Below are positions 1-8,080 of a stretch of 37,130 bases of DNA, in pieces; position 1 is the first letter of the stretch; each line of letters starts with the position of its first letter. The notes under the pieces are model-generated. The model had not been told where the DNA came from. It saw only the letters and a list, made by a program, of their open reading frames with translations, and did no database searches. The position numbers were made by a program, and so were the translations under genes. The DNA lies in the NCBI GenBank assembly GCA_024401475.1, contig JAKSKZ010000036.1, positions 1 to 37,130 on the forward strand, given 5' to 3'. This DNA comes from Paludibacteraceae bacterium. GTDB taxonomy: Bacteria > Bacteroidota > Bacteroidia > Bacteroidales > Paludibacteraceae.

Positions 1-50
1 CAAACACCAGTGGATTCACTTCCATCCCGGTTCGACCCCGGGTCTGGGTA
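1..50 (+). tRNA. tRNA-Leu(CAA), 3' part only
   Basis: The 5' half lies outside the window. What remains is half of the anticodon loop (CAA at 1-3 as the probable anticodon), the anticodon-stem 3' strand ACCAG, a long class II variable arm, a T-arm CCCGG-TTCGACC-CCGGG at 26-42, the acceptor 3' strand TCTGGGT at 43-49 and discriminator A at 50. The long variable arm limits the choice to Leu, Ser or Tyr, and the loop reading favours Leu(CAA). No CCA is encoded. Confidence 0.8.
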
Positions 51-57
51 CGAAAGA

Positions 58-84
58 AAGACATCACATAGTGGTGTCTTTTTT
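58..84 (+). terminator. Rho-independent terminator after the Leu tRNA
   Basis: An AAGACATCAC / GTGGTGTCTT stem with one G-U pair and a 3-base loop is followed by a T-rich run. It lies right after the tRNA and faces the 3' end of the convergent Fur-type gene. Confidence 0.75.
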
Positions 85-125
85 ATTTTATGACATTTCC
101 GAAAAAAGCGCCGCTTCAATCTACA

Positions 126-548
126 CTACCAATCCCTCTTACAGTTTGCACAAACTCCTTTGATAACATAATTCACCTCATGCACTTCAAAACCTTGCGG
201 AAGTTTTGCCATGGGCACTACACAATCTTCCAAGCAATAGGTCTTTTTGCATTTTTCGCAATAAAAATGGCAATGGTGCTCATCCTCCTGACACTCACCA
301 TGATTATGACAAACACAATATTTCACAGAGCCACTGCCATCTTCCAAAGCATGAATAAGATGATGATCGTTTAATGTTCGCAAAGCTCGGAATATACTCG
401 ACTTATCGACATCAGTCAGCATATTCTCCAGATCACCCAAACTAAAAGTATCTCGAAGTTCTGATATGGCCTTGTATATCAATATACGAATGGAAGTGGG
501 CTTCACCCCCGCACGCTCCATGATCTCACAACACTCTTTTACTGTCAT
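126..548 (-). CDS. Fur-family metalloregulator (Fur/Zur type)
   Basis: This 140-residue protein has the Fur-family plan. An N-terminal winged helix (about residues 1-80, with a DVDKSSIFRALRTL recognition-helix region) is followed by a metal-binding dimerisation half. That half holds a His/Cys cluster (HNHGECQEDEHHCHFYC), a CEKC pair and a C-terminal CANC pair, the usual structural zinc site. Family members repress metal-homeostasis genes when loaded with metal. The next metal gene is the His-rich P1B ATPase at 12460, on the opposite strand beyond the restriction island. I infer that the two were once adjacent and that zinc is the effector. Fur, Zur or PerR cannot be separated from sequence alone. 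Confidence 0.85.
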   Translation of the reverse strand: MTVKECCEIMERAGVKPTSIRILIYKAISELRDTFSLGDLENMLTDVDKSSIFRALRTLNDHHLIHALEDGSGSVKYCVCHNHGECQEDEHHCHFYCEKCKKTYCLEDCVVPMAKLPQGFEVHEVNYVIKGVCANCKRDW

Positions 549-560
549 AACTTTTTTTTA

Positions 561-591
561 CAAAGGTAAAGAATGGAGAAACTACGGCAAT
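561..591 (-). promoter_or_regulatory. Promoter of the Fur-family gene
   Basis: On the minus strand TACCTTTG (568-561) matches the -7 box, and ATTG at 591-588 is a near match to -33 TTTG with 19 bases between. The -7 box lies inside a small inverted repeat TTTAC-AAAG-GTAAA (558-571), which could serve autoregulation. Confidence 0.6.
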
Positions 592-610
592 GCGTTTTTT
601 TCAAAAATTT

Positions 611-619
611 AATCAGCCT
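611..619 (+). repeat. Left copy of a 9-bp direct repeat flanking the island
   Basis: AATCAGCCT occurs here, between the Fur-type gene and the hsdR stop. The same nine bases occur at 12326-12334, between the head of the hsd operon and the ATPase promoter. The copies lie just outside the two ends of the island. The match is short, so it could be a target-site duplication or chance. Confidence 0.4.
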
Positions 620-683
620 CAACATGAAGAAAAAAGCCATTCTCTTTATCGCAACCAGCAATTGTTTATGCGACAATCAATTA

Positions 684-3600
684 TTACCCTTGCTGAATGA
701 ACCCACCCTTTTTCATCATGATTGATCCCGGAGTGCTTCCTATCATGTTGAGCATCCGAGTCAACACATGACGCATCTGTTCTTTAAAATCCTCATTCTG
801 CTGATACTGCTTATAAAGCGACATATCGCCCGTACGCTTTTCTCGTATGACTCTATCAATGATTTTATTGAGAGTTGTCTCAACTGCATCTGGATCAGGA
901 TTGCCTACCACTAGGTTTGCGTAGTCTTCGTGTTTTGTTATTGCTGTTGCAATGCTTACAAGTTTTGCCTTCTGGTCATCTGGCGTTGCTTCCCATCCAT
1001 TAAAATGCAGTTCGTTAAATGTCCGTACAATCACTTCTAATGAATCATACGCTACATCATCTCCGCCAGCACCTGCCATTGCCGCCTTGTTTGGGTCAAC
1101 AACAGTTTCTGTATCATCAAGTTCTACAGTCTGATTTAGCGCAGTACGACGCAGACCGTATGTGTTCAAATCAACATTGTCGAGAAGGTCTTTCAATGTA
1201 TCGCGGCCAGGGACGTCGACATGGAGACCTGGAATCAAGAAACGCAGATACCAGAACATCTTTTCCCACTCCTTAACCTCGAAGTCAATTATAGCCGCAA
1301 CGCGACTATATACCTTTACGAACTGCTTACACTTAATCTTGAAATCTGCCTGCCCATTCTCTGACCATTCGATCTCCTTATTGAATCTTTCAGACGCAAC
1401 GTCGATAAAAGGAGTCCATTTGTCCGCAGGCTGCCCCATGAAGTAGAGTTCAGAGAACTCATCGATCTCTTCTTGGTCAAAGACTCCTACAGACAACAAT
1501 GTGGAACGCAACTCGTGAAGCACATTTACATCTGTTGGCTCAGAGAGCGCAGTCGAAGTGTAGTATGGATCAAACGATGCCTTGATATCATCAATCTTGT
1601 TGTAGAAGTCAAGGATAAACAAGTCCTCGCTCCTCTTACCCAGTGAAGGCTTAGCACGATTGAGACGAGACAAAGCCTGAACTGCAAGCACACCTGCAAG
1701 TGGTTTGTCGATATACATCGCTGCCAGTTTCGGTTGGTCAAACCCTGTCAGGTACTTGTTCGCAACTACAAGTATACGGTTCTCATCCTTGTCAAACTCC
1801 TCTGCGGTCTTTGTCTCGGGGAAGCCATTGAGGCTTGCTTCGGTGTATGCCGTCCTCCCATAAGCCTCAAGTGGTTCTGCCGCTATGCTGTAGGAATAAT
1901 CATTGTCGCCTGTTGTGTTGCCAGAGTAGGTGCTTATATCATCTGGCAGTTGCTTTTCACCAGAGAAGGCTATCATTATGCCAAAAGGAAGATTCTTCTC
2001 TTTCTTTATTTCCTGCAATGCTCCATAATAACGGATAGCACACTCAATATCTTTGGTAACAACCATTGCCTTGGCTTTGCCCATCAGCTTATGGTTACGG
2101 AAGAGGTTGGCATCAAAGTGAGCAAGCATCTGCTCAGCTTTTGCCTTGATAGTCTTCGGTTCACGCTCAACAGCCTTTTTCAGCAACTTCTGAGCGCGTT
2201 CACTATCATATAAAGGATCTTTCTCTGTTGATTTTATCAACTCATAATAACTCTTATATGTAGTATAGTTGGTAAGCACGTCAAGTATAAAGCCTTCTTC
2301 TATGGCTTGCTTCATGCTATACAGGTGGAAAGGATGGAACGAATCATCCTCTTTATGTACACCGAAGCGCTCCAATGTCTCTTTCTTTGGTGTGGCTGTG
2401 AATGCGAAGTAAGAGCAGTTCGATGACATTTTGCGGCTCAGCATCATATCCATCAGTATAGTATCGGTCGTCACTTCCCCATCTTCACTAATAGCTTTTT
2501 GTACAGCGGCATTCATTTTGTCTGCTGCTACACCGGACTGACTTGAATGTGCTTCGTCAATCAGGATGGCAAAGTTATGGTCACTCACATCGCGGATGGT
2601 GTCGCAGATGAATGGGAACTTCTGGATGGTAGTGATAATGATGCGCTTGTTGTTTTCGATGGCTGACTTCAAATCTGCTGAAGAATCGGCATGTGCCACA
2701 ATCTTATCCGATTGCCCGAATGCCTTTATATTGTCAGTAATCTGCTTGTCGAGCAATCGACGGTCGGTTACAATTATCACTGAGTTGTAAAGTGGTGTGT
2801 CTAATGACTTAGCACGGACAGCGTCCATAGTAGCAGGACACTCCTTGATGAGCTTGTATGCCAACCAAGTGATTGAGTTTGACTTACCAGAACCTGCTGA
2901 ATGCTGAATTAGGTATGTTTTGCCGACACCAAGTGTGCTTACATCTGCTGTCAGTTTGTTTACCACGTCCAATTGATGATAGCGAGGGAAGATAAGCACC
3001 TGGGCATTCTTCATGATGTGAGGAACCTTTTTCTGTGTTTTGGTCTCGCCATAGTCAAAGAGTACATAGTTCATGATGATGTCAGAGAGAACATCCTTCT
3101 GTAGCACTTCTTCCCAGAGATATGAGGTCTTGAATCCATTTGGATTGATTGGGTTTCCTGCTCCAGCACCATTCTCCAAACCTTTGTTGAATGGCATAAA
3201 ATAGGTCTTATCCAAATCCAGATGAGTGGTAAAGTAAATCTCGTCTTTGTCAAGTGTAAAGTGTGCCAAGCAGCGACCAAAGCGAAGGATCGTCTCTTTA
3301 GGGTCTCGCTCAGTGCTCTTATATTGCTTCTGACCGTTAACGCGAGCAGTCTGGTGCGTCCAAGGGTTCTTCAACTCAAAGGTAAACAGAGGAATACCAT
3401 TGAGAAATATAACCATATCGAGCTCCAAGCCAGGACGCATATTTGAGAAGGTCTGCTGACGAGTAACCGAGAACTGATTGAGGTTGTACAAGCGGTGACT
3501 CTCCTCACTATCAGCAGCCGTTGGCTTTGGATAGAACAAGGTCAGATGGATATTATCCACGTCAAGACCCTTGCGAATAACATCTATCACGCCTTGGGTT

Positions 3601-3887
3601 TCAATTGCCTTGCTAAGCTGCTTTGGTAGCGACTCCTGCAAGTTGCGACCTCTATAACCATCCAGAACATTTTGCTGAGTAGCCTTGAGGAATGACCACA
3701 ACCGACGAAGATCAAGAGCCAATGTCTTGTCCATATCTTTAGACTGTCCCCAGTAATATTGGTTCGCTGCAGGTGTTTGACTATCTACGTCAGCACCTGC
3801 GCCACGTTCCTCGCGGGTTGTTCCTACCAGAGCAAGTTCGATATGTTTCTCAAATGCTCTTTCGTCGGTTTCTGCTATATTGTACAT
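684..3887 (-). CDS. hsdR: Type I restriction endonuclease subunit R
   Basis: This 1067-residue protein is the translocating and cleaving subunit of a type I R-M system. It cuts DNA lacking the modification laid down by HsdM/HsdS. The N-terminal nuclease domain shows a PD-(D/E)XK core (LELDMVIF then FELK near residue 168). The SF2 motor shows Walker A HSAGSGKS (about 327), DEAH (about 441), TATP (about 495) and the LTGFDQP/QALSRLNR motif VI region. The length is normal and no break is visible. It is the last gene of the minus-strand operon and starts two bases after an hsdS-tail remnant. No convincing terminator is visible between its stop and the Fur-type gene. Confidence 0.97.
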   Translation of the reverse strand: MYNIAETDERAFEKHIELALVGTTREERGAGADVDSQTPAANQYYWGQSKDMDKTLALDLRRLWSFLKATQQNVLDGYRGRNLQESLPKQLSKAIETQGVIDVIRKGLDVDNIHLTLFYPKPTAADSEESHRLYNLNQFSVTRQQTFSNMRPGLELDMVIFLNGIPLFTFELKNPWTHQTARVNGQKQYKSTERDPKETILRFGRCLAHFTLDKDEIYFTTHLDLDKTYFMPFNKGLENGAGAGNPINPNGFKTSYLWEEVLQKDVLSDIIMNYVLFDYGETKTQKKVPHIMKNAQVLIFPRYHQLDVVNKLTADVSTLGVGKTYLIQHSAGSGKSNSITWLAYKLIKECPATMDAVRAKSLDTPLYNSVIIVTDRRLLDKQITDNIKAFGQSDKIVAHADSSADLKSAIENNKRIIITTIQKFPFICDTIRDVSDHNFAILIDEAHSSQSGVAADKMNAAVQKAISEDGEVTTDTILMDMMLSRKMSSNCSYFAFTATPKKETLERFGVHKEDDSFHPFHLYSMKQAIEEGFILDVLTNYTTYKSYYELIKSTEKDPLYDSERAQKLLKKAVEREPKTIKAKAEQMLAHFDANLFRNHKLMGKAKAMVVTKDIECAIRYYGALQEIKKEKNLPFGIMIAFSGEKQLPDDISTYSGNTTGDNDYSYSIAAEPLEAYGRTAYTEASLNGFPETKTAEEFDKDENRILVVANKYLTGFDQPKLAAMYIDKPLAGVLAVQALSRLNRAKPSLGKRSEDLFILDFYNKIDDIKASFDPYYTSTALSEPTDVNVLHELRSTLLSVGVFDQEEIDEFSELYFMGQPADKWTPFIDVASERFNKEIEWSENGQADFKIKCKQFVKVYSRVAAIIDFEVKEWEKMFWYLRFLIPGLHVDVPGRDTLKDLLDNVDLNTYGLRRTALNQTVELDDTETVVDPNKAAMAGAGGDDVAYDSLEVIVRTFNELHFNGWEATPDDQKAKLVSIATAITKHEDYANLVVGNPDPDAVETTLNKIIDRVIREKRTGDMSLYKQYQQNEDFKEQMRHVLTRMLNMIGSTPGSIMMKKGGFIQQG

Positions 3888-3889
3888 AA

Positions 3890-3922
3890 TTAAACCTTTA
3901 CTTTACCTGTTACTATTTTATT
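3890..3922 (-). pseudogene. hsdS 3'-end remnant (tail scar) between rhuM and hsdR
   Basis: Read on the minus strand in a frame different from the upstream rhuM, this stretch encodes ITNKIVTGKVKV and a stop. That corresponds to the last residues of the real HsdS (INEVVTGKVKVC and stop). The final residues of the upstream RhuM (GDNK) are written in another frame of this scar. It is a direct repeat of the hsdS 3' end. Confidence 0.7.
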
Positions 3923-4916
3923 TGTTATCACCTTCTCCCAACATCTTTCTCACCTCCTTGTCAAAGTCAGAGTCTATCTTTTGGGTCTTATTGAATATGT
4001 CGTATTCAGCAGCGGCTTTCTCATCGGCCATGGCTTTGGTGATTTTCCCTTTGTCTGGTAGAATCTGGTATTTACGGAACGAGATAAATTCATTTACGCT
4101 TGATGCAAATTGTTGCATATTGAAGGTGTTTTCTCGCTCTATAAGATCTTCTATGTAGTCAAAGTAACCAGAGACTAATCTTTCAAGCTGTCGAATTTCT
4201 TTTTCGTCAAGATAGTTTTTGGCAATCTTGGTGTCCGATTTGAGGATTCTTCCGTCCGGAGAGTTTTTCCAGGTTTTAAGCCCCATGTTTTCCTTTTCAT
4301 GGTCGGCATGAGTGTAAATTATTTCAGGAGCTGTCTGACCTGTGATAGCATAGTGGAAGCGGTTTTGTACCATCATGAAAAACTCCTTTGTCACGTCTGA
4401 TTTTGCATCATAGTCTATTGAACATTCTGCATAAATGTCTGTTATCTGTTGCCATATACGACGTTCGCTTGCTCGGATGGAACGAACTCTTTCCAGCAAT
4501 TCTTTAAAATAGTCAGTTCCAAAAACAGCTTTACCTTGCTTCAAACGTTCATCGTCCATGGCAAATCCTTTGCGGATATACTCATTAAGAACCTTGGTCG
4601 CCCACTGACGGAAACGAGTGGCACGAAGCGAATTCACTCTGTAACCTACTGCAATTATAGCATCAAGATTATAGAATTGAGTTAGATAATTTTTACCATC
4701 AGAAGCAGTTGCCGAGATTTTCTCGGTAACTGAATCTTTCTCCAATTCACCAGAATTAAAGATATTTTTCAAATGAAGTCCGATATTGTCTGTCGAACAA
4801 TCATATAGCAATGCCATTGCCTTCTGGCTGCACCAGATGGTTTCGTCTTTGACTACCACCTGCACATTGCCGCCTTCTTCCGGCATGTTATATAGAATAA
4901 AGTCTATTTCTTTCAT
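3918..4916 (-). CDS. rhuM: RhuM-family protein (copy 2, hsdR-proximal)
   Basis: This 332-residue protein carries the RhuM-family core (YNLDAIIAVGYRV, FRQWATKVLNEYIRKGF, KNYLDEKEIRQLERLVSGYFDYIE). The N-terminal part looks like a DNA-binding (ANT/Bro-N-like) module. RhuM was named from a Salmonella pathogenicity island and has no proven biochemistry, but homologues are common inside type I R-M loci. Here it sits between a nuclease gene and hsdR. Its last codons (GDNK) come from an out-of-frame hsdS tail, so its C-terminus was probably set by recombination. It is a diverged paralogue of the copy at 8077-9072. The start is ATG with no strong SD. Confidence 0.85.
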   Translation of the reverse strand: MKEIDFILYNMPEEGGNVQVVVKDETIWCSQKAMALLYDCSTDNIGLHLKNIFNSGELEKDSVTEKISATASDGKNYLTQFYNLDAIIAVGYRVNSLRATRFRQWATKVLNEYIRKGFAMDDERLKQGKAVFGTDYFKELLERVRSIRASERRIWQQITDIYAECSIDYDAKSDVTKEFFMMVQNRFHYAITGQTAPEIIYTHADHEKENMGLKTWKNSPDGRILKSDTKIAKNYLDEKEIRQLERLVSGYFDYIEDLIERENTFNMQQFASSVNEFISFRKYQILPDKGKITKAMADEKAAAEYDIFNKTQKIDSDFDKEVRKMLGEGDNK

Positions 4917-4924
4917 TTTGTTAT

Positions 4925-4968
4925 TTTTACCTTCCCCGTTACCACTTCATTTATTATTATCTGCTTGC
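4925..4968 (-). pseudogene. hsdS 3'-end remnant (tail scar) after the DUF1016 gene
   Basis: The 44 bases match the true hsdS 3' end (6174-6217) at all but three positions. In the hsdS frame they encode KQIIINEVVTGKVKI. The DUF1016 gene reads into this segment in a different frame, so its last residues (QADNNK) are borrowed from the hsdS tail. The repeat is direct. Confidence 0.85.
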
Positions 4969-6140
4969 ACTGATTCTTGATTGATGTAATTACAGAATTC
5001 AACTAAACTACGCTGAATAACACTACCAACTTTCAATTGTTCTTTATATTGCATAATCATTAAAGGACTCATACTTCGATTAAGCGCAAAACGAACAACT
5101 TCTTTATCAGATTCTTTACAAAAAAGAATGCCTATAGTAGGATTCTCATTAGAGCGTTTTTCTTCTTGATCAAGTGCTTCTAGATAAAACTCCAACTGAC
5201 CTAAATACGCAGGTTTGAATTCCGTCGTTTTAAGTTCAAATGCAATCATACATTGCAATGCTCTATGATAAAAAAGCAAATCTATCTTGAAATCTTTTGA
5301 GCCAACGGTTACCTTATGTTCTTCGTCGATAAATAAGAAGTCTTTTCCCAATTCAAGAATAAATTGCTTCATGTGAGAAACTATATCTTTTCTCAATTTT
5401 GACTCTTTGTATTTTTGAGGTAATCCCAAAAAATCAAGATATGCGGTATCCTTGAACAAAACCTGAGATTGTGGATATATCTCTTTTAATCTATCTGTCT
5501 GTATTTTCCCAGAATCAAGCAAGGAAGACATTGTGTTGGTTTTAATGGCTCGTTCTAACTCTTTGTTTTGCAAATGCTCATGTCCGGCATACAAAATATA
5601 AAATAATTTTTCTTCGTCTGATTTACATCGATTTAAAATAAGTTGATGGTTAGTCCAGCCAGTAGCATATAATACTTGAGGTAATTGTGCCATTTCAAAT
5701 GGCATAATTACATTACTCTCGTTTTGTGCCATTTCAAATGGCATAAACGTATTTGTCTGCATATATTGAGAATCAATAGAATACACTACTTTATATTGTT
5801 CAATTATACTACAAAATTCTTTACGGCTATAAGTTTCATAGAATTGAACCATTTTATAGATAGTTCTATAACTCCAACCTCTAGATGTGGGATCTTGTTG
5901 ACGAATAAATTCTGAAAGTTGACGAACAACACCATCTCCCCATTCTGAGTTTTTTAGTTTTTTTGACACATATTGCCCCACATTCCAAATCATAGTTATA
6001 GATTCATTGTTTATAGTGGATGCAACTTTCTGACGATGAGAAAGAATTAAATTGTAAACTTCCAAAAACTCAACTTTTTCATCTATCAAAACCTCTTTAT
6101 TATTTTCTTTTACTATTTTATTATTGTCTTTACTATTCAT
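4947..6140 (-). CDS. DUF1016/YhcG-family PDDEXK nuclease, full length
   Basis: This 397-residue protein is the only intact one of three DUF1016 genes in the island. Residues about 20-115 form the helical DUF1016_N domain (IWNVGQYVSKKLKNSEWGDGVV, FYETYSRKEF). The C-terminal half carries the nuclease core, DFKIDLLFYHRALQCMIAFELK, with the D and E-x-K of the PD-(D/E)XK fold, followed by LGQLEFYLEALD. Family members are proposed nucleases and are often linked to R-M or defence loci; the substrate is unknown. It follows hsdS by 24 bases. A 39-base duplication (see 5685-5746) adds a second MPFEMAQ motif between the two domains. The last residues come from an hsdS tail scar. Confidence 0.87.
   Translation of the reverse strand: MNSKDNNKIVKENNKEVLIDEKVEFLEVYNLILSHRQKVASTINNESITMIWNVGQYVSKKLKNSEWGDGVVRQLSEFIRQQDPTSRGWSYRTIYKMVQFYETYSRKEFCSIIEQYKVVYSIDSQYMQTNTFMPFEMAQNESNVIMPFEMAQLPQVLYATGWTNHQLILNRCKSDEEKLFYILYAGHEHLQNKELERAIKTNTMSSLLDSGKIQTDRLKEIYPQSQVLFKDTAYLDFLGLPQKYKESKLRKDIVSHMKQFILELGKDFLFIDEEHKVTVGSKDFKIDLLFYHRALQCMIAFELKTTEFKPAYLGQLEFYLEALDQEEKRSNENPTIGILFCKESDKEVVRFALNRSMSPLMIMQYKEQLKVGSVIQRSLVEFCNYINQESVQADNNK
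5685..5746 (-). repeat. 39-bp partial tandem duplication with an internal palindrome
   Basis: A 23-base element containing the palindrome GCCATTT-C-AAATGGC occurs at 5685-5707 and 5724-5746, 39 bases (13 codons) apart. The reading frame of the nuclease gene is kept. In the protein this gives MPFEMAQ twice. Confidence 0.85.
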
Positions 6141-6164
6141 TACTCTTTTAATTTTCAGTTATCA

Positions 6165-7487
6165 TCAACACACTTTTACCTTCCCTGTTACCACTTCATT
6201 AATTATTATCTGCTTACGCTCCTGTAGGAGGGAGATTTGTCTTTCCGATGCTTTAATAGCAGCATTGATAGGAGTTGACTTATTCTCAATATATGCCACT
6301 ATTGCCTCCTGCTCGTCTTCTGTAGGATATGGGAAAACATAATTGAGTATCTTCTGTTGCGAGATAGTAGGTATTGTTCCCCCTATTACAGAAACTTCAA
6401 CCTGAGTTTTTATCGTAGTGGTTTGTAATACGCGAGCAAGAAATCTATTATTGCATGTAAAATTCTTAAAAACAAGCAACTGTGGATTTATTGTGGCTTC
6501 TAATGGTAAATTATCTACCAAAGAACTCTTTCCATAGGTTGAACCTGTCTTCACAAACAATATATCACCATTGAAAATTTTAATTTCTGGTGATTCTTCA
6601 TATTTCTCCCATGATAGATAGGTACACTTCTCGTATTGCATCTGTCCGTCACGCATATTAGAAGGACTTAACGTAATACAGCCTTCCCCTTCATCAACAA
6701 GATCTGTTGTTGAATACCCTCTAAATCCGATACGTCCGAAAGCCTGACATACATGCTTTAACTTTTTTACTTTCCACCCCTCCGGTATCTCCCCAATCCA
6801 ATCCACGCCACTATCCTTCATCTTCACATTAGGATTCAATCCTTTAGTCACTGCATTGTTGATGATGATCTGCTTGCGTTCGTTTAGCAAATCAATCATC
6901 TTCTGCTGCTGGGCGATGGCAGTGTCGATTTTGGAGGTTACGGTGTCGAGATAGGAGGCTATTACATCTTGCTCTTCAAGAGGAGGAATAGGAAGATACA
7001 ATCGTTTGAGATTATTTGCATAAATATGAACAATAATTTCTCCTTTAGACTCTCTATATCTATAATCTTTAGCGAATTGACTATTTAATGCATATGATAA
7101 AAAGGCACTATTGTTTTTGCCTTGTCGAAATATTATAACATCTCCTCCAATATATGCTTCTTCTCCTCTAAAAACAATAGTTTTGCCGATATCTTCTTTA
7201 GTTTCACCAGAACCAGTCATTAATATATCTCCTGGAAAAACACGGATAGATTTTTCTGCTATAGATTCAGAAATGTGATTTATAATATTATCAGCATAGA
7301 TATTATATTTTGTATAAATATCACCATAAAGAATAGCGGGTTTGCCATCATCTTGTAAATCATCTCTTGAAATACCGCCACCTTTAGCAAATAATCCAAA
7401 TGTATTAAGTCTACGAACCTCCCAATGACTCGGAATCTCTCCAAGCCACTGTACGCCGCTATCTTTATATTCGTTATATCTCTCCAT
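6165..7487 (-). CDS. hsdS: Type I R-M specificity subunit S
   Basis: This 440-residue protein gives the methyltransferase and nuclease their DNA target. It has the two-fold HsdS architecture. Target-recognition domain 1 (about residues 15-180, opening with YNEYKDSGVQWLGEIP) is followed by a conserved helix ending NERKQIIINNAVTKG. Domain 2 opens with KMKDSGVDWIGEIPEGW and is followed by the helix ending QERKQIIINEVVTGKVKV. The internal duplication makes it prone to domain exchange. It is the only complete hsdS here, but its start occurs in two more copies upstream (7984-8053, 9099-9165) and its end in two more downstream (4925-4968, 3890-3922), all in direct orientation. Confidence 0.95.
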   Translation of the reverse strand: MERYNEYKDSGVQWLGEIPSHWEVRRLNTFGLFAKGGGISRDDLQDDGKPAILYGDIYTKYNIYADNIINHISESIAEKSIRVFPGDILMTGSGETKEDIGKTIVFRGEEAYIGGDVIIFRQGKNNSAFLSYALNSQFAKDYRYRESKGEIIVHIYANNLKRLYLPIPPLEEQDVIASYLDTVTSKIDTAIAQQQKMIDLLNERKQIIINNAVTKGLNPNVKMKDSGVDWIGEIPEGWKVKKLKHVCQAFGRIGFRGYSTTDLVDEGEGCITLSPSNMRDGQMQYEKCTYLSWEKYEESPEIKIFNGDILFVKTGSTYGKSSLVDNLPLEATINPQLLVFKNFTCNNRFLARVLQTTTIKTQVEVSVIGGTIPTISQQKILNYVFPYPTEDEQEAIVAYIENKSTPINAAIKASERQISLLQERKQIIINEVVTGKVKVC

Positions 7488-7513
7488 GCGCTTTAATCCG
7501 TTTGCTCTGATTT

Positions 7514-7960
7514 TTATGAATTCTCCTTGATGTACTCACAGTATTCTTTCAGCAATTTTTGCTGGACAATTGAGTTTGTATCCCCTTCTATTTGTCCAAC
7601 TGGCAGCTGGACAAATTCTTTTTGGAAAGATGTTATGAAATCTTCAGCAACTTGCTGAAAGTTTGCATTCACTTGCGAATATAGTTCATATAATCGCTTT
7701 GTGTATCGGACATTGTTTTCAGTCAAACCAGAAACTCCAAGTATCATCTTTTGTAAATCTCTACTCAGATTTGCATAAAATGACTTGCCGTATTGATTTT
7801 CTGCTTGTCGTTCAACGATGTCTTTGCCTAGCTCCCAATAGAATTTCAACATTTCACTATTGACTTTCACAGCAGCCCTTATCTGACTTTTCTTGTATCT
7901 TTGACTGAGTTGACTAATCCACTCAGTGTATGATTTATCTGTGATTGTGATATTCTTCAT
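7514..7960 (-). CDS. DUF1016 N-terminal-domain protein without nuclease domain
   Basis: This 148-residue protein matches the N-terminal part of DUF1016/YhcG proteins (MLKFYWELGKDIVERQAENQYGKSF, YTKRLYELYSQ). It ends where the PDDEXK domain should begin; no D...ExK core follows. It may be a stand-alone protein-interaction or DNA-binding module, or a truncated gene kept in frame. The ATG lies three bases after the stop of a short hsdS leader ORF, an arrangement suited to translational coupling. hsdS starts 26 bases downstream. The sequence is clearly different from the other two DUF1016 copies, so it is not a recent duplicate. Confidence 0.75.
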   Translation of the reverse strand: MKNITITDKSYTEWISQLSQRYKKSQIRAAVKVNSEMLKFYWELGKDIVERQAENQYGKSFYANLSRDLQKMILGVSGLTENNVRYTKRLYELYSQVNANFQQVAEDFITSFQKEFVQLPVGQIEGDTNSIVQQKLLKEYCEYIKENS

Positions 7961-7963
7961 GTC

Positions 7964-8080
7964 TTATATTTTATCATAATTCTCCCAAGAGCTCGGAATC
8001 TCTCCCAGCCATTGAACGCCGCTATCTTTATATTCGTTATATCTTTGTATCATACGACAGACCTTTGTAACTTCATTCAT
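7964..8080 (-). pseudogene. hsdS leader fragment 2 (38 codons) between rhuM and DUF1016
   Basis: This short ORF starts with an ATG that overlaps the rhuM stop (ATGA) and follows a GGAGG. It encodes MNEVTKVCRMIQRYNEYKDSG, then VQWLGEIPSSWE, then a few extra codons and a stop. The central part equals the HsdS N-terminus. The preceding NEVTKVC resembles a degraded HsdS C-terminus (NEVVTGKVKVC), so the scar looks like an hsdS tail joined to an hsdS head. It could be translated and coupled to the downstream gene. Confidence 0.8.

Noticed and set aside
624..725. Plus-strand ORF starting MKKKAILFIATSNCLC, like a lipoprotein signal
   Set aside because: It is 33 codons long, overlaps the hsdR 3' end and has no promoter or SD; probably chance.
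1734..2213. 159-codon plus-strand ORF inside hsdR
   Set aside because: An antisense shadow; composition follows the hsdR codons.
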